Assembly: GCA_964412405.1 (NCBI GenBank)
Contig: CAYPOB010000043.1
Location: forward strand, 1-6,588
From: JAJOKI01 sp964412405
Lineage (GTDB): Archaea; Halobacteriota; UBA148; JAJOKI01
Direction of reading: 5' to 3'
DNA length: 6,588 nt
Shown here piece after piece: positions 1 to 5,598 of this stretch; position 1 is the stretch's first letter; each line of letters opens with the position of its first letter. Position numbers and translations under genes: made by a program. The notes beneath the pieces are model-generated. The model had not been told where the DNA came from. It saw nothing but the letters and a program-made list of their open reading frames with translations, and searched no databases.

Positions 1-1751
1 TGATAATAATACTCTCCCCTCGCCTTCTGTCCCCTGTCCAATTTGGATTCTGGTTTATTTACCCTCGGCCTCTTGGCATCCTCGTCGCGCCTGAAGGTGA
101 TATCCATTTTTTCGAGAAATTTATTCATGCCTTCGCGCATCTCAAACGGACCAAATACCTCACCACACACCCCTGGCCTTCCATCAAAGACCATCAAACG
201 CTCGCTAAGCAGGTCTATCATATAGATGTCATGGTCGATAACCATCGCGCTTGCTTTGTTGTTTTCCGCAAATCGGCGTATCGTCTTAATGGCAGATGCT
301 CGCTGCTCGACATCTAAATGTGCAGAGGGCTCATCCAAAATATATAAATTCGCCTTCTTGCTCAAACATGCCGCGATGGCAACCCTTTGCAACTCGCCAC
401 CGCTGAGGTCTGTCAGATTTTGGTCCAGTAGATATTTCAATTGCAACGGTCTGATGACTTCCGTACTGTAGTGGCTTGTGCCGAATTGCTTCGTTATTGT
501 TCGCAGCAAGTCCCTGACCGTTTCGTCGCATTTCGTGATATACTGCGGCTTATAAGATATCCGCAGGTCGAGACTTGCTATACCCTCATCTGGTTCGATG
601 ATGCCAGCCAACACCTTTACGAACGTGCTTTTCCCGATGCCGTTTGGCCCTACAATGCCTATGACTTCACCCCTTCGTATCTCACCACCATTAACGTTCA
701 ACGTAAATTCGGGATATTTTTTAACGAATGCATCAAATTTGGCGAGTACTGGAATGTCCTTCTGAGGTCTGGGGGCATGAACCTCGAATTCGATTGCTTC
801 TTGGCGCATTCTGATATTCTCCTCTGTTAAAAAGCCCCGCAAATACTGGTTAATGCCGACTCTGACGCCTTTAGGAGTGGTTATCACGCCATACCCTCCC
901 GGCGTCCCATATACGATATGCACGACATCTGCCAACAGGTCGAGAATGGCAAGGTCGTGCTCTACGATCATCACGGTTTTTGTCCTGGATAGGTCCTGGA
1001 TGAGTTTTGCGACTTCGATGCGCTGGCAAATGTCCAGATAGGGAGTTATCTCATCAAAAAAGTAGAAATTGGCATCTTTGGCAATACATGCTGCGATTGC
1101 AACGCGCTGAAGTTCTCCACCGCTGAGGTCTTCAACCCCCCTGTCCAGTATATGATCGATATCAAGTTTGGACGTCAAATCCTTTAATACTCCGCGTTCA
1201 TCGAGACTCTGGAGCAATTCATGAGCGCTGCCACTAAATGCCTTTGGTATCGCGTCGATGTACTGCGGCTTTTGAGCTATTCTGATATCTTTTTGCGATA
1301 TCTCTCGCATATATCCTTGCAGTTCTGAGCCACGATAGTGCTGGATGATTTCGTTCCAAGGAGGAGCATCCTTTCCAAGATTCGGTTTGAGACTACCAGA
1401 CAATATCCTTATTGCAGTACTTTTTCCTGTACCGTTTGGGCCAAGTATTCCGGTGACCTTCCCTCTTTGTGGGATGGGTAACCCATAGAGTGCAAAGCCA
1501 TTTACACCATATCTATGCATTTCCTGTTCGCCAAGCTCCTCTGGCAGTCTGATAATCATTATCGCATCGAACGGACATTTTTTGACACATATGCCGCACC
1601 CGACACACAGTTCTTCCGATATTATCGGTTTATGGTCCTCGCCGATGACGATGGTTTCGTCTCCAGTCCGCACCCTTGGGCAAAACCGATGGCATTCATG
1701 GGCGCATCTCTTAGGCTGACATCGATCCCTATTCAGAACTGAAATTCTCAT
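1..1751 (-). CDS. abce1: ABCE1/Rli1 ribosome recycling ATPase (3' end just off window)
   Basis: Twin-ATPase iron-sulfur protein that splits 70S ribosomes into subunits after termination or Pelota-mediated rescue; it acts in the cytoplasm. I translated the whole frame (583 codons, no stop). The N-terminal cluster domain has Cys11, 16, 20, 24 and Cys49, 52, 55, 59 (CVGCGIC..CP), the ligands for two [4Fe-4S] clusters. NBD1 has Walker A GPNGTGKST (104-112), Q-loop KPQY, signature LSGGE (209-213), Walker B FYFFDE (229-234), D-loop YLDICQR and switch His265. NBD2 has Walker A GPNGIGKST (368-376), LSGGE (449-453), LYILDE (469-474) and switch His507. Both sites look catalytically complete. The frame is still open at base 1, after GEYYY; family proteins of about 590 residues end a few residues beyond this. 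The start is ATG at 1749-1751, giving the usual MRISVLNRDRC; an in-frame GTG lies three codons upstream. No clear Shine-Dalgarno is visible, and it probably shares a transcript with the EMC6-like gene 16 nt upstream. Confidence 0.97.
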   Translation of the reverse strand, partial: MRISVLNRDRCQPKRCAHECHRFCPRVRTGDETIVIGEDHKPIISEELCVGCGICVKKCPFDAIMIIRLPEELGEQEMHRYGVNGFALYGLPIPQRGKVTGILGPNGTGKSTAIRILSGSLKPNLGKDAPPWNEIIQHYRGSELQGYMREISQKDIRIAQKPQYIDAIPKAFSGSAHELLQSLDERGVLKDLTSKLDIDHILDRGVEDLSGGELQRVAIAACIAKDANFYFFDEITPYLDICQRIEVAKLIQDLSRTKTVMIVEHDLAILDLLADVVHIVYGTPGGYGVITTPKGVRVGINQYLRGFLTEENIRMRQEAIEFEVHAPRPQKDIPVLAKFDAFVKKYPEFTLNVNGGEIRRGEVIGIVGPNGIGKSTFVKVLAGIIEPDEGIASLDLRISYKPQYITKCDETVRDLLRTITKQFGTSHYSTEVIRPLQLKYLLDQNLTDLSGGELQRVAIAACLSKKANLYILDEPSAHLDVEQRASAIKTIRRFAENNKASAMVIDHDIYMIDLLSERLMVFDGRPGVCGEVFGPFEMREGMNKFLEKMDITFRRDEDAKRPRVNKPESKLDRGQKARGEYYY

Positions 1752-1767
1752 ATCGTTCACTTCGGGA

Positions 1768-2100
1768 TTAGTTCAGTAAAAAGGTCCAACTCACAAACCA
1801 GAACGTCGTCGTTATAAATACGATATAAATCCAATCCTTGGCTTCAAGTTCTTTTACATTTATGTTGATCAGCGGAAAAACATACTTTTGTAAGAGTACT
1901 ATGCTGGCCAATACCACAAATCCGAATCCTGCCCTGGCCTGTGGTTCACCATAAACCAGTGGTTCACCAGCAATATGAAATGACAGAAAGCCTCCGATGA
2001 TGCCAAAAATCCCAGGCATGATCGTTTTTTTGATGCCATCTATATATTCTTTCTTTTTTTCCTCTTCAGTTTTTTCAGGAACTTTCACCGTTTGATTCAC
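1768..2100 (-). CDS. EMC6-like archaeal membrane protein, three predicted TM helices
   Basis: A 110-residue integral membrane protein. A charged, Lys/Glu-rich N-terminus (1-25, cytosolic by the positive-inside pattern) precedes three hydrophobic segments: about 27-45 (IMPGIFGIIGGFLSFHIAG), 58-78 (GFGFVVLASIVLLQKYVFPLI) and 89-109 (DWIYIVFITTTFWFVSWTFLL). The FPL-(x)n-KDW...FW-FVSW-(T)-LLN ending is what I recall from archaeal proteins annotated as EMC6-like, relatives of subunit 6 of the eukaryotic ER membrane protein complex. The function in archaea is not established; helping insert membrane proteins is an inference from the eukaryotic relative. The start is GTG (2098-2100), supported by a strong GGAGGT five bases upstream. 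The stop lies 16 nt before the ABCE1 start on the same strand, so the two are probably one operon with this gene first. Confidence 0.8.
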   Translation of the reverse strand: MNQTVKVPEKTEEEKKKEYIDGIKKTIMPGIFGIIGGFLSFHIAGEPLVYGEPQARAGFGFVVLASIVLLQKYVFPLININVKELEAKDWIYIVFITTTFWFVSWTFLLN

Positions 2101-2105
2101 GTTTG

Positions 2106-2111
2106 ACCTCC
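2106..2111 (-). promoter_or_regulatory. Shine-Dalgarno of the EMC6-like gene
   Basis: On the minus strand this reads GGAGGT, a perfect match to the anti-SD core of archaeal 16S rRNA, with a five-base spacer (CAAAC) to a GTG codon. It decides the GTG at 2098-2100 as the start, since no ATG is nearby in frame. Confidence 0.75.
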
Positions 2112-2138
2112 GTTATTCCATTCGAAGATGATTCTATG

Positions 2139-2148
2139 GAATATTTTC
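2139..2148 (-). promoter_or_regulatory. Candidate TATA/BRE for the EMC6-like–ABCE1 transcript
   Basis: The minus strand reads GAAAATATTC, an A-rich BRE-like start running into an AT-only box. Counting about 26 nt downstream puts transcription start near 2118, leaving a leader of about 18 nt that would just contain the GGAGGT ribosome site. The fit of spacing is the main support; the match to the archaeal consensus is only moderate. Confidence 0.35.
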
Positions 2149-2155
2149 GGCTAAA

Positions 2156-2165
2156 ACTTATCTTA
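2156..2165 (+). promoter_or_regulatory. Candidate TATA box for rqcH–pelA (leaderless start)
   Basis: An AT-rich box (ACTTATCTTA) preceded by CTAAA, a purine-rich BRE-like run. Its centre lies about 26-30 nt before the ATGs at 2188 and 2194, and no Shine-Dalgarno precedes either ATG, which is what a leaderless archaeal transcript would look like. This is a visual match only; TTTATGCTATTAATA at 2169-2183 is another AT-rich element but too close to the start for a TATA box. Confidence 0.35.
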
Positions 2166-2187
2166 TCCTTTATGCTATTAATACACG

Positions 2188-4158
2188 ATGTACATGAAAA
2201 ACCAGATGAGCAGTGTTGACATATCTGCCGTTGTATCTGAATTACAGATGCTGATCGATGCGAAACTGGACAAAGTATACCAGCACACCCCAAATGAGAT
2301 CAGGCTAAAACTTCAGCTTCCTGGCAGTGGGCGCCAGGATCTTCTCATCGAAGCGGGCAGGAGAATACATCTCACAAAATATCCGCGTCCAAGCCCTAAA
2401 ATCGCACCGAGCTTTCCGATGCTTTTGAGAAAGCATCTGAGGGGAGGGAGGATTACGGCGATACAACAATATGACTTTGACAGAATTATCGAAATACACA
2501 CCCTGCGCGGTGACACAACTGCAACACTCGTGGTAGAACTGTTCTCAAAGGGCAATGTCGTACTTCTGGATGAAAATCGAAGGATCATAATGCCCCTTAA
2601 ATTCATGAGTTTTAAGGATAGAAAGGTCAGGCGCGGTGAGCAATATAAATTCCCGCCATCTCTGATGAGTCCAATGGATATCACGAACGCTGAGTTGTGC
2701 ACGTTGTTCGATCTATCCGACAAGGATATGGTCAGAACGCTTGCATCTAAACTGAATATGGGAGGATTGTACGCAGAGGAGATATGCATTCGAGCAGAGG
2801 TAGATAAAAATACGCTGACGAGGGATTTGACGAAGGGGCAGTCTGCACTAATCTACAATGCGTTACACGGACTATTTGAGCCGATCATATCCGTAACATT
2901 GAAGCCACATATAGTTCTGGCAGACGATATGCAAATCGACGTGTTCCCGTTTGAACTGCGGCAATATGAAAAGCACGAAAAGAAGCACTTCGCCACGTTT
3001 AATGAAGCACTTGATGAGTTCTTCAGCAAGCAGGCACTTCGAGAAGTGGAAGGAGTGGGGAGGAAAATTAAAGACGAGAAGCTGGGCGTAGTGAAGCGAG
3101 TGTTGGAGCGGCAAGAAGAAGCCATCAAGGGTTTTGAGCGGCGGGAAAGGGAATGTGTAGAGAAAGCAGAGCTTATCTATGCGCAGTATCAGCATATAGA
3201 CGAAGTTGTCGGTCGTGTTCGTAGTGCCAGAAAAGGTGGTCATTCTTGGAGCGAAATTAAAACTGGAACCGACGAAATAATCGAAATCGATGAAAAGAAT
3301 GGAATTATTACCATAAAACTTGATGGGACTCCCATTGCATTGAATATCAAGCTTACCATTCCGCAAAATGCCCAAAAGTATTATCTGCGCGCCAAGGAGC
3401 TCAGGAAAAAGCGAGAAGGGGCACTAAAGGCAGTAGAACGGACTAAAAAAGAGGTCGAACGGGTAAGGCTTAAGCGATATGAACTGGAATATCATCTGGC
3501 ACCCCAGCGAAAAATCAGGCAAAAAAGGCACTGGTATGATCGGTTCAGATGGTTCACCTCTTCTGATGGATTTCTCGTGGTTGGTGGGCGAGATGCCGAT
3601 ACCAATGAGGAGATCGTCAAGAAATACATGAAAAAAGACGACATGTTTTTTCACGCGGAAGCACATGGCGCCCCAGTGACGGTGATTCAAACAGAGGGAA
3701 AAGATGTGCCAGAGGCAACTTTATCAGAGGCGGCACAATTTGCAGTCTCATATTCCAGTGTATGGAAAGCCGGGCACTACGAGGGGGCTTGTTATTGGGT
3801 CCACCCGGAACAGGTTTCAAAGACACCGGAGACGGGCGAATACATCGGAAAAGGGAGTTTCGTGATTCGTGGTAAAAGAAACTATATCAAGGCGGCGGCA
3901 GGTGTAGCTATTGGCATCGAAATTGATGAGGATACCAATGTGATCGGAGGGCCCTTGAACGCCATAAAAAATCACGCAAAATATGTCATCGAGCTTGAGC
4001 CTGGAGACAAATCCCAAAATCAGATCGCAAAGGCGCTATCTGAAATTTTCTTGGATGAGGCAGAACCCGAAGATAAATATCTGGTCAAGTCGATCGCCTC
4101 CCCCGGCAAGATCGTGCCGTTCCTGCCACCAGGGACAGCCAGAATTAAACTTAAGTAG
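2188..4158 (+). CDS. rqcH: RqcH/NFACT family ribosome quality control protein (Rqc2/Tae2/NEMF homologue)
   Basis: Family members bind the large subunit still holding peptidyl-tRNA after a stalled ribosome is split; bacterial RqcH then recruits tRNA-Ala to add an alanine tail that marks the chain for degradation. This 656-residue protein has the full layout: NFACT-N (about 1-175), a helix-hairpin-helix region near 178-240 (LASKLNMGGLYAEEICIRA), two charged coiled-coil arms (about 282-345 and 398-436) around a beta-rich linker, and NFACT-R from about 447 (KRHWYDRF..FTSSDGFLVVGG) with HAEAHGAP at 489-496 and QVSKTPETGEYIGKGSFVIR at 542-561. The Asp-Arg pair needed by bacterial RqcH is present as YDFDRIIEI, D98-R99. 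A C-terminal stretch ends with PGKIVPFLPPGTARIKLK. The start is uncertain: ATG 2188, or ATG 2194 which gives the more family-like MKNQMSSVDI and moves the pair to 96-97. No ribosome site precedes either. pelA follows after 30 nt. Confidence 0.95.
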   Translation: MYMKNQMSSVDISAVVSELQMLIDAKLDKVYQHTPNEIRLKLQLPGSGRQDLLIEAGRRIHLTKYPRPSPKIAPSFPMLLRKHLRGGRITAIQQYDFDRIIEIHTLRGDTTATLVVELFSKGNVVLLDENRRIIMPLKFMSFKDRKVRRGEQYKFPPSLMSPMDITNAELCTLFDLSDKDMVRTLASKLNMGGLYAEEICIRAEVDKNTLTRDLTKGQSALIYNALHGLFEPIISVTLKPHIVLADDMQIDVFPFELRQYEKHEKKHFATFNEALDEFFSKQALREVEGVGRKIKDEKLGVVKRVLERQEEAIKGFERRERECVEKAELIYAQYQHIDEVVGRVRSARKGGHSWSEIKTGTDEIIEIDEKNGIITIKLDGTPIALNIKLTIPQNAQKYYLRAKELRKKREGALKAVERTKKEVERVRLKRYELEYHLAPQRKIRQKRHWYDRFRWFTSSDGFLVVGGRDADTNEEIVKKYMKKDDMFFHAEAHGAPVTVIQTEGKDVPEATLSEAAQFAVSYSSVWKAGHYEGACYWVHPEQVSKTPETGEYIGKGSFVIRGKRNYIKAAAGVAIGIEIDEDTNVIGGPLNAIKNHAKYVIELEPGDKSQNQIAKALSEIFLDEAEPEDKYLVKSIASPGKIVPFLPPGTARIKLK

Positions 4159-4176
4159 AGTCGGTGCCTCGGGAAT

Positions 4177-4183
4177 GGGGAGT
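4177..4183 (+). promoter_or_regulatory. Shine-Dalgarno-like site of pelA
   Basis: GGGGAGT contains GGAG and sits five bases before the ATG at 4189, supporting that start. An ATG at 4175 is out of frame. The 30-nt rqcH–pelA gap has room for this site but no convincing promoter. Confidence 0.5.
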
Positions 4184-4188
4184 AGCAT

Positions 4189-5229
4189 ATGCGGGTCGTT
4201 AAGCACAAACTGAAAAAAAAGCAAGGCGAGATCACACTCGTTCCAGAGTCACTGGATGACCTGTGGCACCTAAAATATATCATAGAGCCCGGAGACACCA
4301 TATTTGCGTTAACACATCGACGGGTAGAGGGCGCCACCGACAAATTACGTCCTGAGAAAATAGAGAAAAAGCCAATGCGTCTGGGCATCAATATCGAGGA
4401 GGTCAGGTTTCATAAATTCTCCAATCGGCTGCGTATCAAAGGCACCATTGAACAGGGCATTGACACTGGTTCACATCATACGCTCAATATAGAGCCGAAT
4501 GTCAAACTTTCGATCATCAAACAATGGAAAAACGATCAACTCGAACGAATTAATGAGGCAGTAAAGGCATCCGCTCGTCCAAGGGTGGTGATAATTACCA
4601 TTGAAGACGGAGAGGCATGTATCGGCACAGTCAGGCAGTATGGCGTAGACGAAGTGGCAACCATAAAATCCTCCACTGGCAAGGAGGGTGATACAGCGGG
4701 CGAGTTGTTTGGGGAAGTTGCCCATCAATTGGAATGGACCTCCAGAGAAGCCCATGCCATAATCATCGCTGGGCCTGGCTTCATCAAGGAGAATTTTATA
4801 ACATTTCTAAAACAAAGCTATCCAGAGCTTGCAAAAAAAGCCGTGTTAGAGGACATTTCTTCAATCGGCATATCCGGCTTTCAGGAAGTGCTTCGGAGGG
4901 GGGCGGTCGATCGCATAGCAGAGGAGACACGAATATCCAATGAGGTAAAGTTGATGGAACATCTGCTCGAGGAAATCGCCAAGGATGGAAAGGTAGCATA
5001 TGGGGTGGAAGATGTCAAGAGGGCAATGGATTATGGCGCAATAGACAAATTGTTAATCGCGGACGAAGTCCTAAGAGAGGAGCGTGAGCGTGGAGATATC
5101 GACGAGTTTCTGAAGGGAGTGGAACAGGCGCAAGGAAAAATAGTTGTGTTCAGCACCGAGTTTGAGCCTGGACGGAGATTACACTCACTTGGAGGCATCG
5201 CAGCATTGTTGCGATTTAAGACTGTATAG
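4189..5229 (+). CDS. pelA: Pelota (aPelota/Dom34), ribosome rescue factor
   Basis: An eRF1-related protein that enters the empty A site of stalled ribosomes with aEF1A and then works with ABCE1 to split them; it does not hydrolyse peptidyl-tRNA. At 346 residues it is normal length for archaeal Pelota. The three domains are visible: the Sm-like N-domain (about 1-125: MRVVKHKL, LVPESLDDLWHLKYIIEPGD, IEEVRFHKFSNRLRIKGTI), the central domain (about 130-255: RVVIITIEDGEACIGTVRQYG, IIIAGPGFIKENF at 191-203), and the C-domain (about 256-346: VAYGVEDVKRAMDYGAIDKLLIADE from 269 on; ends LHSLGGIAALLRFKTV). As expected for Pelota rather than aRF1, there is no GGQ motif. The ATG has a GGAG-type site upstream. 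It lies directly downstream of rqcH and opposite ABCE1, its known partner. Confidence 0.96.
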   Translation: MRVVKHKLKKKQGEITLVPESLDDLWHLKYIIEPGDTIFALTHRRVEGATDKLRPEKIEKKPMRLGINIEEVRFHKFSNRLRIKGTIEQGIDTGSHHTLNIEPNVKLSIIKQWKNDQLERINEAVKASARPRVVIITIEDGEACIGTVRQYGVDEVATIKSSTGKEGDTAGELFGEVAHQLEWTSREAHAIIIAGPGFIKENFITFLKQSYPELAKKAVLEDISSIGISGFQEVLRRGAVDRIAEETRISNEVKLMEHLLEEIAKDGKVAYGVEDVKRAMDYGAIDKLLIADEVLREERERGDIDEFLKGVEQAQGKIVVFSTEFEPGRRLHSLGGIAALLRFKTV

Positions 5230-5239
5230 GGGGTCGCGT

Positions 5240-5530
5240 ATGAAGATATTACAAGCAACGCCAAATATTTCATGCTACATGTTGGCGGCGTCGAAACACA
5301 CGTAGAAAATATCGTCGTATGATGTAGTTGTTTTTCATTCACACTGCCCTCTGCCGTTTTTTCGCATGCTGATGGAACCTGCCAACTCTGTTAGTCTGGC
5401 TAATACACTTGGGAAAAATTGTCGAAGCACTCTCGGATAAAAGAAGGCACGTGAAATGAGTAAACGCGGAAGACGGCTGGTAAAGGGGCATTATACATTG
5501 GATGCAGTCATAAACAGGGGGCAGTTATAG
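5240..5530 (+). pseudogene. Decayed GT4 family glycosyltransferase remnant
   Basis: Pieces of a family-4 (GT-B) glycosyltransferase lie in the right order but in three frames. ATG 5240 opens MKILQATPNISC, the usual N-terminus. The frame starting at 5278 reads HVGGVETHVENI, the donor-domain glycine motif region. Back in the first frame, 5318-5362 reads YDVVVFHSHCPLPFF, like the DxxHxH segment of GT4 enzymes, and 5366-5407 reads MLMEPANSVSLANT, like the C-terminal (V)EPxNxxxLA motif. The third frame, 5409-5441, reads LGKIVEALSDK. The first frame again, from 5447, reads AREMSKRGRRLVKGHY and ends TLDAVINRGQL at TAG 5528-5530, a typical GT4 C-terminus. Only about 97 codons remain of the roughly 370-400 usual, so there are internal deletions as well as at least three or four frame changes; the first frame has stops at 5303 and 5438. 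It begins 10 nt after pelA. Not functional as seen; a sequencing artefact would not explain the missing length. Confidence 0.8.
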
Positions 5531-5538
5531 ATATATAT
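5526..5538 (+). promoter_or_regulatory. Candidate TATA box for the GT2 gene
   Basis: TATAGATATATAT is the most TATA-like run between the GT4 remnant and the GT2 start. A start site about 26 nt downstream would give a leader of roughly 40 nt. AATATTTAAAT at 5583-5593 is also AT-only, but is too near the ATG to drive it. Visual match only. Confidence 0.3.
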
Positions 5539-5598
5539 GGGATGGAAATCGATGCACCGTAAAGCACATATGCAGATTGCCCAATATTTAAATCAGGA

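Noticed and set aside
853..1041. Plus-strand open frames within 43-1742 (60-129 residues)
   Set aside because: They are antisense to the fully conserved ABCE1 frame, show no family resemblance, and have no ribosome site.
363..1130. Possible recent gene conversion between the two ABCE1 halves: 14 identical residues (LSGGELQRVAIAAC) in each and a shared 11-base run at the Q-loops (541 and 1261)
   Set aside because: The codons for the signature stretch differ clearly between the halves, so the identity reflects functional constraint in both ATPase sites.
2313..3375. Minus-strand open frames of 158 and 167 residues opposite rqcH
   Set aside because: They are shadows of the rqcH coding frame; their Ser/Cys/Phe-rich composition is typical of antisense translation of a Lys/Glu-rich gene.
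4020..4391. Minus-strand 123-residue frame across the rqcH–pelA junction
   Set aside because: It overlaps two well-supported genes, has no recognisable motif, and would need a promoter inside pelA.
5240..5305. A 21-residue small protein directly after pelA
   Set aside because: Its first residues match a GT4 N-terminus and the rest of that enzyme continues in another frame, so a broken gene explains it better than a small protein.
5330..5335. T-rich run as a pelA transcription terminator
   Set aside because: Only five Ts, lying inside the pseudogene coding remnant (Val-Phe codons), with no supporting hairpin.
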